Notes: a model not told the origin generated them from the sequence alone. A DNA stretch of 64,000 bases from Marinobacter piscis (GCF_007671655.1 NZ_VCGX01000002.1:1070881-1134880); one strand, 5' to 3'. Counted from the first letter of the stretch, positions 46,514-55,136 are shown. Program-made: numbers and translations.

Positions 46514-46855
46514 TCAGGTGCTAACCACCTGCAGTCCTATCACTGACAAAATCAGGCTGCTCAGGAAAAACATTCGCCAGAACGTAACCGGTTCATGGAA
46601 CAGCACCACACCGGCCACTACCGTGCCAATGGCGCCGATAGCGCCCCACACGGCATAGGCCGTACCCACGGGAATCGCTTTTTCGCCGCCCATCGCCTTG
46701 AACAGCAAAAACATGCTGATGGCTACGCACACCCCAAACGAGGCCAGCCAAAGCCCCATCTGCTTACCGCTCGTTTGCTGGGCTTTGCCCAGGCTGATCG
46801 CAAAACCAGTCTCGAAAAGCCCGCCGATAATCAGCAAGAGCCAGTTAATACTCAT
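46514..46855 (-). CDS. Small multidrug resistance (SMR) family transporter, SugE/Gdx-like
   Basis: A 113-residue, four-helix inner-membrane exporter. From the ATG at 46855 it begins SINWLLLIIGGLFETGFAISLGK, with the conserved glutamate of helix 1 (IIGGLFE) that couples proton and drug; later GTAYAVWGAIGAIGT and LFHEPVTFWR are SMR signatures. The pattern fits the SugE/Gdx branch (guanidinium exporters) better than EmrE, but I see no guanidine riboswitch upstream. The longer frame to 46936 runs through dispersed repeats and is rejected. Confidence 0.85.
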   Translation of the reverse strand: MSINWLLLIIGGLFETGFAISLGKAQQTSGKQMGLWLASFGVCVAISMFLLFKAMGGEKAIPVGTAYAVWGAIGAIGTVVAGVVLFHEPVTFWRMFFLSSLILSVIGLQVVST

Positions 46856-46904
46856 AGTCAGACACTCACTTAGAAACAGGAACAGTACTTTGCCGGGATT
46901 GGGA

Positions 46905-47082
46905 GTGCCTGTCCATGGCTCACTCCTCCTGTCCATGGCTCACTCCTGGACAGGCATTCCCTACTAACTATGGACAGGCACTAAGCACTGATGGACGGGC
47001 ACTAAGCACTGGATTCTCCCTACTGACTACGGACAGGCACTAAGTGCGTGCTAAGTGCCTGCCCTGGCTGAGTGCCTGTCCA
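46905..47082. repeat. Densest cluster of dispersed repeats, upstream of the RAYT gene
   Basis: At least eight full or near copies of the 11-mer in both orientations lie within 180 bases, at about 46905, 46928, 46947, 46971, 46992 (GGGC variant), 47030, 47055 (variant) and 47072. The cluster ends 100 bases before the Y1 transposase start. It is also the likely promoter region of that gene and of the SMR gene on the other strand. Confidence 0.88.
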
Positions 47083-47182
47083 CCAACAAAACTTGCGATC
47101 CTGCCCAAACCCGACTACTGTATATAACCACAGTGTTCGACAATGCCTGGCACCACCAATCACGGAAGACAAGGAGTGCACC

Positions 47183-48148
47183 ATGCCCAAAGCCCGATCT
47201 GAGCTGGTTTGTGTATCAGACACGCCGTTTTACCATGTTGTTTCCCGCTGTGTGCGGCGAACGTTTCTATGCGGCAAGGATTACGCCACCGGGCGCTGTT
47301 ACGAGCACCGGCGCGGCTGGATTGAAGAGCGCATTCGTCTGCTGGCATCGGTTTTCGCCATTGATATCGCCGCTTATGCAATCATGTCGAATCACTACCA
47401 TCTGGTGGTGAAGCTTTGCCCGGACGATGCGGCTAAATGGTGTGACGATGAGGTGTTGGCGCGGTGGTGCAGCTTCTATAAAGGCCCTTCACTGGTGCAG
47501 CGCTACCGCCGGGGCGACAACCTGTGTGCAGCAGAGTTGCGACGAGTGGAAGAGTACGCTGAGGCCTACCGACAACGCCTGGGCAGTCTTAGTTGGTTTA
47601 TGAAATGCCTGAATGAGCCCATCGCCCGCCAGGCCAACAAGGAAGATGAATGCACTGGCCATTTCTGGGAAAGCCGCTTCAAATCTCAGGCTCTGGAAAC
47701 TGAAGAGGCCCTGCTCTCCTGCATGGCTTATGTCGACCTGAACCCTGTCCGGGCCGGTATTTCGAACGCTCCGGAAACGTCTGACCACACCAGCATTAAA
47801 GAGCGCTGCCGACCTGAATTTAACCTGGCTGAGGCCATAGCGCGACAAACAGAACAGCAGGCGCTGAACGAATTTTTAGTGCCTCTTAAACCTCTGCTGA
47901 GCTTTGAGGGCACGACCCGCCAGGGTTCCCCGCACGGGATTCCCTTCGGTTTTGACGATTATCTGAAACTGCTGGACAGCACCGGACGCCTCAGCCGAAG
48001 CGCTAAACGCGGTTCTATTGATAAACGCGCTCTACCGATTCTGGAAAGGCTGAACCTGGATCCGGGGCGCTGGTGCCAGCGGGCTACTGATTTTGAGGAC
48101 AGCTATCAGGATTTCCGCCGGCCTGAGAGCCGGCTGAAGGTTGCTTAG
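47183..48148 (+). CDS. REP-associated tyrosine (Y1/HUH) transposase
   Basis: A 321-residue protein of the IS200-like Y1 transposase superfamily in its single-copy RAYT form. The HUH motif is IMSNHYHLVVKL near residue 72; ahead of it are FYHVVSRCVRRTFLCG and the IEERIRLLASVFAIDI helix, and after it GHFWESRFKSQAL and MAYVDLNPVRAGIS, all typical. AAGGAG stands 8 bases before the ATG at 47183. No terminal repeats of an insertion sequence flank it. RAYT proteins are thought to move short palindromic repeats, and the surrounding 20 kb is full of one such short repeat. Confidence 0.9.
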   Translation: MPKARSELVCVSDTPFYHVVSRCVRRTFLCGKDYATGRCYEHRRGWIEERIRLLASVFAIDIAAYAIMSNHYHLVVKLCPDDAAKWCDDEVLARWCSFYKGPSLVQRYRRGDNLCAAELRRVEEYAEAYRQRLGSLSWFMKCLNEPIARQANKEDECTGHFWESRFKSQALETEEALLSCMAYVDLNPVRAGISNAPETSDHTSIKERCRPEFNLAEAIARQTEQQALNEFLVPLKPLLSFEGTTRQGSPHGIPFGFDDYLKLLDSTGRLSRSAKRGSIDKRALPILERLNLDPGRWCQRATDFEDSYQDFRRPESRLKVA

Positions 48149-48276
48149 GTTATGGTTGGGTGTTGTGGCAGAAACTTAACTCATAGGTTAATATCTGGGT
48201 TGGCCAATGAAGGTCGTTGAACTGAGAATATCAGGTTATTGAATTTCTTGAGTAACACAACAGTCAGGGTGTCGTC

Positions 48277-48699
48277 ATGAGCATAAAAAAATGGAAATCA
48301 CTCAAAGAGAAAATTCGAAAATCTGAAGGCTACTGGGTAGAAAAGTCAAAACTTGACTTCACCGGCGCCTTGTTTGCCCAAATGAAGTCAAAGGGTATGA
48401 CTAAATCTGCCCTGGCTCGCAAGCTTGGCTTATCTGCCCCTTATATCTCTCGTGTCATGGCAGGAGACGAAAATCTGACTATCGAGTCTATGGTTAAGCT
48501 TGCAAGTAGTGTTGGCGGCCGCCTGCACATTCACATTTCCGATCAACACAACAAGGTTGACTGGATTGAGTGCACTCCCTCCGGCGGTTTTAAAGAGGTC
48601 ATGACCCACTTCGGGCAGTATGAATTCGACGAAGGAAAAAGCATTTACTCCCAAAGGGCACGCATCAGTGGAGCAAGTAATGGCGACGTACCAGCTTGA
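48277..48699 (+). CDS. XRE-family HTH protein, possible HigA-like antitoxin
   Basis: A 140-residue DNA-binding protein. Helix-turn-helix residues are MTKSALARKLGLSAPYISRV near 40-60, followed by GDENLTIESMVKLASSVGG, as in HigA/XRE antitoxins. The C-terminal ~40 residues (KEVMTHFGQYEFDEGKS and on) form an extension beyond the HTH domain. It overlaps the next gene, a SecB-like protein, by 20 bases. No toxin gene is visible upstream (128 empty bases after the transposase). Confidence 0.78.
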   Translation: MSIKKWKSLKEKIRKSEGYWVEKSKLDFTGALFAQMKSKGMTKSALARKLGLSAPYISRVMAGDENLTIESMVKLASSVGGRLHIHISDQHNKVDWIECTPSGGFKEVMTHFGQYEFDEGKSIYSQRARISGASNGDVPA

Positions 48700-49150
48700 A
48701 CTGAATCATTTCATGTTTCCAAGCATTAGCTCAAAAGCGAATAAAGATCATTTCGCAAATGCAAAAGAGCAAAAACGCAGGAAGCCTGTTTTTAATCTGG
48801 AGTTTGAGTATCGCCTTGATGCTGAAAATCATTGGCTAATCATTGAGCTTGCAATAGAAACCAAAGAGCTGAATGAGCTTGATGCCTACGACTTTAAACT
48901 AGAAGCGTTTGCTAACTTTCAAATACTCAGCGGGGAATCGCCCGAGCCCAGCCTTGATGAGAGCTTTTTGAACAAAACGCTAAAACCTCTGGTTGTAAAC
49001 GCCGTGCAGATACTGTCTGGCTGCTGCAGAGATGCCCTCCACAGCGTCACTGCCAAGGGACCCTACGGGCCGCTTATACTCCCTATGGTTTTTATTAACC
49101 CAAAAGATGTTCCTGACCCCGCTACTCAAAAATCAGAACCTTCCGAATAA
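48680..49150 (+). CDS. SecB-like chaperone-fold protein
   Basis: A 156-residue acidic protein. The pattern LEFEYRLDAENHWLIIELAI, DFKLEAFANFQILSGE, then KTLKPLVVNAVQILSGCCRD and GPYGPLILPMVFINP matches the strand-strand-helix order and the ...P.L.LP... end of SecB and of SecB-like chaperones. The ATG at 48680 has GGAG 6 bases upstream; the earlier one at 48620 lies deep in the HTH gene. SecB-like partners of HTH antitoxins are known from toxin-antitoxin-chaperone systems such as Rv1957 of M. tuberculosis. Assignment rests on pattern reading only. Confidence 0.6.
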   Translation: MATYQLELNHFMFPSISSKANKDHFANAKEQKRRKPVFNLEFEYRLDAENHWLIIELAIETKELNELDAYDFKLEAFANFQILSGESPEPSLDESFLNKTLKPLVVNAVQILSGCCRDALHSVTAKGPYGPLILPMVFINPKDVPDPATQKSEPSE

Positions 49151-49205
49151 GACGATACCCCGAGCTTTAAAAAAACAGCCGGGGTTTGGTGATTCCAATA
49201 AGCCA

Positions 49206-49216
49206 GTGCCTGTCCA
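49206..49216 (+). repeat. Dispersed repeat copy
   Basis: A single GTGCCTGTCCA followed by TGG lies between the SecB-like gene and the TPP riboswitch. Confidence 0.8.
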
Positions 49217-49267
49217 TGGACAAAGATAGACAACACCCCAAAGGTTGATAGACTAGTCGGACTTGCT

Positions 49268-49389
49268 TGACGGGGTGCCGGCAAATCCGGCTGAGAGGTG
49301 TAGCTCTTGTGAGCGCTTAAACACCAACCCGTTGAACCTGATCCGGCGAATGTGTGCGTTAGCAGACGGGTACCGGCGTAGGGATTCAA
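49268..49389 (+). ncRNA. TPP riboswitch (THI element)
   Basis: The conserved parts are present in order: GGGGTGCC at the 5' stem, CTGAGA in the pyrimidine-sensing arm, ACCCGTTGAACCTGATC, and the closing ACCGGCGTAGGGA. A variable arm separates the last two. It lies about 90 bases upstream of tenA and would switch that gene off when thiamine pyrophosphate is abundant. Confidence 0.95.
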
Positions 49390-49474
49390 GCGGTGGATTT
49401 CGTTGGCCTGCCCCACCCGGCTTCTCCCTGCTCACCCGCACCTCCGGATCGCCATTTTATCTTTGGAGGATTCC

Positions 49475-50143
49475 ATGGGTTACAGTTTTGATGATCTGAA
49501 AGCTGCGGGTAAGAAAGACTGGCAGAACTATATTCAGCATGATTTTGTGAAGCAGCTTGGCGCTGGCACCCTGCCCCCGGCCGCGTTCCGGCACTATCTG
49601 CAGCAGGACTACCTGTTTCTGATCCACTTCGCTCGCGCCTACGCCCTGGCCGCCTACAAAAGCCGTAACATGGCGGAATTGCGCCATAGTTTCGATGGCA
49701 TGAAGGTCATTGTTGATCTGGAGTTAACACTGCACGTGGACTACTGCACGCAGTGGGGTGTTTCAGAAGAAGACCTGGCACGGCTGCCGGAAGCCAGAGC
49801 CACCATGGCCTACACCCGTTATGTTCTCGATACGGGCAACCGAGGCGACCTGCTGGACATGCACGTAGCTCTGGCACCCTGCTTGGTCGGCTACGGCGAA
49901 ATCGCCAACTGGCTCAACAGCGAAGCCAACACTCTGCGCGGCGCCGACAACCCCTACGACTCTTGGATTGCGATGTACGAAAGCGAAGGTTTCCAGGCTG
50001 CCATGCGCGATGAGATCAACTGGCTGAACGCCCGCCTTGCAACGGTAACCGATGAGCGCTTCGAAGAACTTACCACCATTTTCCGTGATGCTACCCGGCT
50101 TGAAATCGACTTCTGGCAAATGGGGCTCGACTTGTCCTTCTGA
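49475..50143 (+). CDS. tenA: Aminopyrimidine aminohydrolase / thiaminase II TenA
   Basis: Hydrolyses the amino-pyrimidine breakdown product of thiamine for salvage. The 222 residues have the TenA pattern: FRHYLQQDYLFLIHFARAYA near residue 38, DLELTLHVDYCTQWGV near 85, and the active-site cysteine region ALAPCLVGYGEIANWL near 133, ending EIDFWQMGLDLSF. The ATG at 49475 follows GGAGGA with 4 bases between. It stands alone behind a TPP riboswitch, not beside other thi genes. Confidence 0.95.
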   Translation: MGYSFDDLKAAGKKDWQNYIQHDFVKQLGAGTLPPAAFRHYLQQDYLFLIHFARAYALAAYKSRNMAELRHSFDGMKVIVDLELTLHVDYCTQWGVSEEDLARLPEARATMAYTRYVLDTGNRGDLLDMHVALAPCLVGYGEIANWLNSEANTLRGADNPYDSWIAMYESEGFQAAMRDEINWLNARLATVTDERFEELTTIFRDATRLEIDFWQMGLDLSF

Positions 50144-50151
50144 TCAGGGCA

Positions 50152-50304
50152 GTGCCTGTCCATGGCTTCTTCTCGTCCATGGCTTCTTCTCTGTCCATGG
50201 CTTCTTCTCTGTCCATGGCTTCTTCTCTCCCCTGGACAGGCACTCGTTTTAGGCATTCTCTCCCCTGGACAGGCACTCGTTTTAGGCAAGCTATGGACAG
50301 GCAC
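50152..50304. repeat. Dispersed repeats and ATGGCTTCTTCT tandem between tenA and hipB
   Basis: GTGCCTGTCCA at 50152 is followed by four tandem CGTCCATGGCTTCTTCT-like units, then TGGACAGGCAC at 50233, 50266 and 50294. The copy at 50152 and that at 50233 can pair, and the latter is followed by TCGTTTT, giving a terminator-like structure after tenA. The 50233 and 50266 copies lie in a 33-base direct repeat. Confidence 0.85.
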
Positions 50305-50315
50305 AATCACATCCA

Positions 50316-50389
50316 GCAACATATATGTTGCCTAGGTTCCCAAAAGCATCTAGTATGTTTCTATACCTAAAGTAAGCAACATATACGTT
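50316..50389 (+). promoter_or_regulatory. Putative HipB operator sites
   Basis: GCAACATATATGTTGC (50316-50331) is a perfect 16-bp palindrome. A second, imperfect copy, GCAACATATACGTTTA, begins at 50376, just before the hipB start. Paired palindromes in this place are typical of autoregulated hipBA promoters. An AT-rich TATGTTTCTATACC stretch between them may hold the -10 region. Confidence 0.6.
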
Positions 50390-50396
50390 TACAGCC

Positions 50397-50717
50397 ATGG
50401 CCTCCTTACTTCAACAACTCAAAAAGCGACGATTGGCACTCGGCCTCAAACAAAGCGATATGATGCTGAGAGCCGGTATGTCGCGTCAGCAGTATCAGCG
50501 CCTAGAATCCAAAGGAAACCCCAGACTGAACACGCTAGAGCTCTTAGCGGCGGGGCTCAGCAGCGAGCTTATGCTCATCCCGCGGGACAAGCTTCCTGCT
50601 GTTATTGCCGCATTGGAAGGAGATGCACCTGGTAAACTGCCGGATGACTCAGCAAGAGAGGGTGGTAGCAAACAGTTATCCGACGACCCGTGGGAAGGTT
50701 TGCTGGGAGATGATTGA
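50397..50717 (+). CDS. hipB: HipB-like antitoxin (XRE family)
   Basis: A 106-residue DNA-binding antitoxin. The helix-turn-helix runs through RLALGLKQSDMMLRAGMSRQ and QYQRLESKGNPRLNTLELL. The acidic tail (KLPDDSAREGG to LSDDPWEGLLGDD) would contact the kinase. It overlaps hipA by one base (TGATG) and follows two palindromic operator-like sites. Confidence 0.88.
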   Translation: MASLLQQLKKRRLALGLKQSDMMLRAGMSRQQYQRLESKGNPRLNTLELLAAGLSSELMLIPRDKLPAVIAALEGDAPGKLPDDSAREGGSKQLSDDPWEGLLGDD

Positions 50718-51976
50718 TGAGCAATGATTCAATGAGTGTGCTCAGACTAACCTTGCATGACAGGCTGGTTGGCCATCTGGCAGGCTTCCAAAACGGCCGA
50801 AATGTACTCAGCTTTTCTGAAGAGTACAAGAACGATCCAGACCGCCCCACGTTCAGCTTGACTACCCACCCCGCGTTTCCGCACGCAGAAACGTTAATGG
50901 CAGAGTCCTGGGCACGACATCAAAGGCTCCATCCTACCCTATCTAATTTACTTCCAGAAGGAGCCTTAAGAGAGCTGATTGCGCAAGGGCTCAAGGTACA
51001 CATTGATAACGAGTTTCAGATTCTGTCATATCTTGGCCGGGACTTGCCCGGTGCACTGATAGCAGACCCTATGGAACCGGAAGATATACCAGACAGTATT
51101 TTAAGTGCCCATAATAAAGCCAGAGCAGTTGAACTCAGAAAGTTCTCGCGAATAAACAAATTTTCTCTGGCCGGCGTACAGATGAAATTTTCGATGAAAG
51201 AAAAAGAAGGGCGTTACAATCTCTCCAGTAATGACGCACTGGGCGACTGGATTATTAAAACGCCATCGACACACCATAAAGAGGTGCCGGCAAACGAATT
51301 CTCAGCCATGTCGCTTGCGGCAGAGGCGGGAGTCAATATTCCAGAAATTAAGCTAGTTGAGCTCACCAGACTGGAAAATCTTCCCCAAATACGACTACCT
51401 GACGAAAACATGGCCTTTGCGATCAAGCGTTTTGATCGAAATGCTAATGCGCGCATTCACATGGAAGACTTTGCTCAGGTATTAATGAAATATCCCCATG
51501 AAAAATACAACTCAGCAAACTACGAACAGATTGGCAGGGCTCTGTACGAGTTTTCTGGTGAAGGGCTGGCTGATGCGCAACAGTTTGCAAAACGATTACT
51601 GGTTAATATCTTACTTGCTAATGGCGATGCACATCTCAAGAACTGGAGCTTACTCTACCCTGACCAGGTTACGCCCAGGCTCTCCCCTGCTTATGATATC
51701 GTAACAACCAGTGTTTACATTGAAGATGAAAGGCATTACGCACTGAATTTAGGGAAAACCAAGGCTTGGTATACAACTTCATATGAGCACTTTCGCTCTT
51801 GGGCTAACCGTTCAGGAATTCCGTGGCGTGCAATCAAGCCTCATCTCGATAAAACCATGGAAAAAGCCAGAAGCCTTTGGCCTGAGAAACTCAAAGACCT
51901 GCCGATGAACGAAGGCCACAAACAATGGCTCACCCAGCACTGGAGCATGCTCCACAAGGACTTCCGTATTCTATGA
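50717..51976 (+). CDS. hipA: HipA-family serine/threonine kinase toxin
   Basis: A 419-residue type II toxin kinase. Landmarks are the N-terminal subdomain with LLPEGALRELIAQ near residue 75, the P-loop-like AGVQMKFSM near 155, AFAIKRFDR near 235, the catalytic loop LLANGDAHLKNWSL near 303, and the metal-binding SPAYDIVTT near 325. All key positions are intact. HipA of E. coli phosphorylates glutamyl-tRNA synthetase; relatives have other tRNA-synthetase targets. Start ATG at 50717, with GGGAGA upstream, is preferred over TTG at 50714. Confidence 0.93.
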   Translation: MSNDSMSVLRLTLHDRLVGHLAGFQNGRNVLSFSEEYKNDPDRPTFSLTTHPAFPHAETLMAESWARHQRLHPTLSNLLPEGALRELIAQGLKVHIDNEFQILSYLGRDLPGALIADPMEPEDIPDSILSAHNKARAVELRKFSRINKFSLAGVQMKFSMKEKEGRYNLSSNDALGDWIIKTPSTHHKEVPANEFSAMSLAAEAGVNIPEIKLVELTRLENLPQIRLPDENMAFAIKRFDRNANARIHMEDFAQVLMKYPHEKYNSANYEQIGRALYEFSGEGLADAQQFAKRLLVNILLANGDAHLKNWSLLYPDQVTPRLSPAYDIVTTSVYIEDERHYALNLGKTKAWYTTSYEHFRSWANRSGIPWRAIKPHLDKTMEKARSLWPEKLKDLPMNEGHKQWLTQHWSMLHKDFRIL

Positions 51977-52008
51977 GGTAGCCTGCCTCCATGCAGTGCC
52001 TGTCCACA

Positions 52009-52539
52009 CTAAAAAACCCCAGGATAGCGCCGCTTCATTCTCGCCAGCCGGTATATGGTGATGAAGTTGGTAACCAAAACCATGGCTTCAGCCAGTGTGC
52101 CGCCAATGGAACCTATGGCGATATTGTTCAGCATCCAGGCAACTGCGGCAGCAGCCAGCATCAGCCGCATGGGGATACCCCGAAGCATGAACATGCCCAC
52201 GGAGCCAAAAACCGCCGCGGCAATGGCGAAAATGTCTACCGCGCTTTGCCAGGTCAACACCGCGGCAATCAGGTTCACCGCCAGCACGGCCAACAATACA
52301 CGCCAACTGCCCACATAGCGCCGCGCCAGCATAATGCGGCCGATGACCAGCAGGCTCAGGATCGCTGCTGTCCAGCTACCGAAAAGCGCAAACTGCAGTG
52401 CAAAGGCCACGTTTGCAGAAATTAACAACAGCATCAGCCGGTCGTCGCGCTTGCTGGCAAAGCCTACGATGCACAAGCCCAAAGCAACCAGACTGACCAA
52501 CTGCCCTGCCAGAGATGTGAGACTCATTCCCTCAAACAT
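52009..52539 (-). CDS. YgjV-family inner-membrane protein
   Basis: A 176-residue protein with five or six hydrophobic segments (LAGQLVSLVALGLCIVGF, LMLLLISANVAFALQFAL, WRVLLAVLAVNLIAAVLT, MLAAAAVAWMLNNIAIGS). The length, topology and the FALQFALFGSWTAAILS segment fit the YgjV family of uncharacterised inner-membrane proteins. It is convergent with hipA and flanked on both sides by dispersed repeat copies (51996, 52559, 52580). Confidence 0.75.
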   Translation of the reverse strand: MFEGMSLTSLAGQLVSLVALGLCIVGFASKRDDRLMLLLISANVAFALQFALFGSWTAAILSLLVIGRIMLARRYVGSWRVLLAVLAVNLIAAVLTWQSAVDIFAIAAAVFGSVGMFMLRGIPMRLMLAAAAVAWMLNNIAIGSIGGTLAEAMVLVTNFITIYRLARMKRRYPGVF

Positions 52540-52608
52540 GGGCAGAGTCTACTGGAGAGTGCCTGTCCAAGGAAAAGGAGTGCCTGTCCACACTAAGAAA
52601 GCACTTAC

Positions 52609-53157
52609 CTAATCAGCAACAACCCCACAAGCCACACGGGCACCACCGCCGCCCAGAGGCTGAGGCGTATCCGAGTAGTTATCGCTGCCACTGTGAATCA
52701 CCAGTGCCCGGCCTTTGAAGTCGTCCAGTTTCAGCCGTGGCGCAATATTGGTCTGGGCGTTTTCGCCACTCTGGCCTACGTGCAATCGCGGCAGATCCCC
52801 GAGGTGCCCTGATTTGTCGAACGGGCCTTTATGTTGTCCGGTATTTTCAGGGTCATAATGTCCACCAGCAGCGCCTGCCGGCGTTGTTTTTTCACCGCCT
52901 TTTGAGGGACTGCAATCACCATTTTCATGAAGATGAAAACCGTGAATTCCCGGCGCCAGCTCACGAAGATCGGACTCGATCAATACGCCCTGATCATAAG
53001 CAACGAGAGTGACTGTCCCCAGAGAATCCCCCTGGCCTTCAACACCTACTTCAAACATCTCCACTTCAAGTTTCGGCTCTGCGAGCACCTGCGAAGCCGA
53101 CAGAACCAAAGCAGCGGACGCTGCCAGAAGGGGTAGCGCGGATTTCATACGTTGCAT
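52609..53157 (-). CDS. sodC: Cu/Zn superoxide dismutase
   Basis: Periplasmic superoxide dismutase. The 182 residues begin with a signal peptide (cleavage near VLAEP). Copper and zinc ligands are in HGFHLHENGDC near residue 73, GGHYDPENTGQHKGP near 100, and ALVIHSGSDNYSD near 150, with the disulfide partner in ARVACGVV. GAGGAG lies 6 bases before the ATG at 53157. The 105 bases just upstream are repeated upstream of uspA, suggesting a shared promoter or a mobile segment. Confidence 0.95.
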   Translation of the reverse strand: MQRMKSALPLLAASAALVLSASQVLAEPKLEVEMFEVGVEGQGDSLGTVTLVAYDQGVLIESDLRELAPGIHGFHLHENGDCSPSKGGEKTTPAGAAGGHYDPENTGQHKGPFDKSGHLGDLPRLHVGQSGENAQTNIAPRLKLDDFKGRALVIHSGSDNYSDTPQPLGGGGARVACGVVAD

Positions 53158-53178
53158 GTTCGTCTCCTCTTCTGTTTA

Positions 53179-53283
53179 TGACACAGGCAGCCTCACCGGC
53201 CCTGTGATATGAACCTTCACCAACAAGCCTAGTCACCATTCCCGGTTTTTAAAACCTTTGTTGAGAGCAGTGCCTGTCCATGG
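53179..53283. repeat. 105-bp repeat, copy A (upstream of sodC)
   Basis: This segment, from TGACACAGGCAGCCTCACCG to the GTGCCTGTCCATGG at its right end, recurs at 58062-58167 with about 80 percent identity. It contains the inverted pair GACACAGG/CCTGTGATA. It starts 22 bases before the sodC ATG and so would include that gene's promoter. Confidence 0.85.
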
Positions 53284-53309
53284 AAAATCTGTCCATGGAA
53301 AGCCTGCTT

Positions 53310-54668
53310 TTAAACGCGACCAGGTGGTGCCTGCCGTAATTCCGCGATCATCTGGTCCAGTAGCATAATCACTTCATTGGATGAGGCTTTGAGTGTTTCC
53401 ACTAACTCCTGAGAGACACTGGTATAACGCTCGGAGCTCAGCTTGTTCTCATAATAGTCTGTCGCGGCTTTGTAGAGTTCTTTGCCTGCGTTATGGACCT
53501 CCAAATGCGCGTGATTTATAAGGCGATCGGCTGCTTGCAGACTGTGCATAGGCTTGGCTTCTTCGCTGCCAAGGAAGGTGCCCAGTCTGCACTGGGTATG
53601 GTCTCTCACTTCGTTTTCCGTGATTGAGTTTTCGTTGAACACAGCATAACGAATCAGCTTGTCGACCCATACCACATGATCCTGCTTGGCGCTGGCCAGT
53701 ACGAGGCTGGGGTTAGTCAGACGTATATTGCTGAAGATTTCCGAAGTTTCGTCTCTGAGCGGCCGGATTGCCTGCATCAGCTCTCCGAATATTCTCGCCA
53801 GTGCATCTGAGTCGTCAGAGTTGGCGCTGACCTGCTGCGCCATGTCGGCTGCCACCTGACTCTGCTGTTCAGCCGCAGCTGCAATAGATGTGGCCTGGTC
53901 GTAGTTGATATTGGAGGACTCCCGGGATTGATGAATGACTCCCGCTACACGCTCCCGGCTCTCTCCTGAGGCCTGAACGGCCTGCACTGAATGGCCCAGA
54001 CGGCTCTGCACCGTTCCTGAGCGAGAAATAACTTCTGTAACAATTCCGTTGATTTCCTGGGCCGCGCTGGAACTACGGGCGGCCAGTTGCCGCACCTCAT
54101 CTGCAACCACGGAGAACCCCCGGCCTGCTTCACCTGCCCGGGCGGCCTCAATTGCCGCATTAAGCGCGAGCAGGTTAGTCTGATCTGAGATTTCATTCAC
54201 GGTATTGGTCAGGGATTCGATGCCGCGGGTTTGCTCAGCAAGTAAACGCATTTCCTCGTTTGCCTGAGTGAGCGCTACATCCACCTCCGCCAGCCTGGCT
54301 TCCATATCTTCCAGAGCTGTGATGGACTCTTCGGTATACTCATTTACCTGCGACGCCTGATTCAGCACCTCCTGCCCCAGACTGCCTACCTCAGAAGCAC
54401 TGGCAGACATTTCTTCGATAGCAGCAGACAGCGTCTGAATGTGGTTGACCAGACGATGGATGCGCCCATCAAACTCCAATGCACCCTGCCCCAGATCAGA
54501 AACATGTCGTGAAGCAGCTACCGTTCCATTAGCCACAGCCAGATCCGCAGAATCCGTGGCGCGAAGATGCTCTGCCAACGGCTCCGCCCAGTTGGGATAG
54601 GATGAGGTGACACCATTCTCCAGAAGGCTCTGGATGACTTCCTTGACTCGCTTCTCGGTTACAAACAT
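53310..54668 (-). CDS. Soluble methyl-accepting chemotaxis protein with CZB domain, copy 1
   Basis: A 452-residue cytoplasmic chemoreceptor without membrane segments. The signalling tip is intact ([20 protein letters not shown] and [16 protein letters not shown]), within a long coiled coil from residue ~50 to 300. The C-terminal CZB zinc-binding domain shows [16 protein letters not shown] and [12 protein letters not shown] chemoreceptors in other bacteria sense hypochlorite or zinc. Start ATG at 54668 is chosen because its N-terminus [12 protein letters not shown] matches the paralogue at 61900-63243. The two are alike over almost their whole length. Confidence 0.93.
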   Translation of the reverse strand: MFVTEKRVKEVIQSLLENGVTSSYPNWAEPLAEHLRATDSADLAVANGTVAASRHVSDLGQGALEFDGRIHRLVNHIQTLSAAIEEMSASASEVGSLGQEVLNQASQVNEYTEESITALEDMEARLAEVDVALTQANEEMRLLAEQTRGIESLTNTVNEISDQTNLLALNAAIEAARAGEAGRGFSVVADEVRQLAARSSSAAQEINGIVTEVISRSGTVQSRLGHSVQAVQASGESRERVAGVIHQSRESSNINYDQATSIAAAAEQQSQVAADMAQQVSANSDDSDALARIFGELMQAIRPLRDETSEIFSNIRLTNPSLVLASAKQDHVVWVDKLIRYAVFNENSITENEVRDHTQCRLGTFLGSEEAKPMHSLQAADRLINHAHLEVHNAGKELYKAATDYYENKLSSERYTSVSQELVETLKASSNEVIMLLDQMIAELRQAPPGRV

Positions 54669-54769
54669 CAAAACACCCCGGTAAGGCACACAGAGCTGCT
54701 ATTGCCCTGCCTCCTGCTAAGTTGATCATTATCAACGGTAACGGCAGAGCGGAAACTAACTTAAGGAAA

Positions 54770-54825
54770 AGGCGGTGAATGGAGATGTGCCAATGGAGAT
54801 GTGCCAATGGAGATGTGCCTGTCCA
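54770..54825. repeat. ATGGAGATGTGCC tandem ending in a dispersed repeat
   Basis: Three tandem AATGGAGATGTGCC units run into GTGCCTGTCCA at 54815, the last GTGCC being shared. It shows how the dispersed repeat can sit at the edge of small local duplications. It lies between parE and the chemoreceptor gene. Confidence 0.7.
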
Positions 54826-54842
54826 TGAAAAAGCTGCTATTT

Positions 54843-55136
54843 CTATAACTCGAAGAAATGCTTTGCTGGCTCCATTTGCCGATGAAGTATTCGAATTACA
54901 AAGATATCGGACCCACGCTGTCGGTAAAAGATAGCGTGTTTCTGGTGATCATGGCGGCGTATATTGTTGGCAATTTCAGTGCACTCGTATCCCATCAACG
55001 GCGACTCTGACAACAAGTTCAGGGTTTTATCCAGGGCGTCGGCGTAAGTATCCGCCTGAACATCTCCGAAGTTGAGCAGTGTATATTCATAGATTCCTGC
55101 AAAATCTTCAGCCGCCAGGTTCGAGAGCTTATACAC
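54843..55136 (-). CDS. parE: ParE-family toxin
   Basis: A 97-residue RelE/ParE-fold toxin: KLSNLAAEDFAGIYEYTLLNFG, ALDKTLNLLSESPLMGY, and the C-terminal HAIFYRQRGSDIFVIRILH with HRQM. ParE toxins poison DNA gyrase. The ATG overlaps the end of parD by 8 bases, the standard order antitoxin then toxin. Confidence 0.9.
   Translation of the reverse strand: MYKLSNLAAEDFAGIYEYTLLNFGDVQADTYADALDKTLNLLSESPLMGYECTEIANNIRRHDHQKHAIFYRQRGSDIFVIRILHRQMEPAKHFFEL

Noticed and set aside
46856..46936. Upstream extension of the SMR transporter gene
   Set aside because: The extra codons translate dispersed-repeat DNA and precede the family start; the ATG at 46855 gives a normal-length SMR protein.
46856..47070. 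Guanidine riboswitch upstream of the SugE/Gdx-like gene
   Set aside because: The region is filled by dispersed repeats and no guanidine aptamer core could be recognised.
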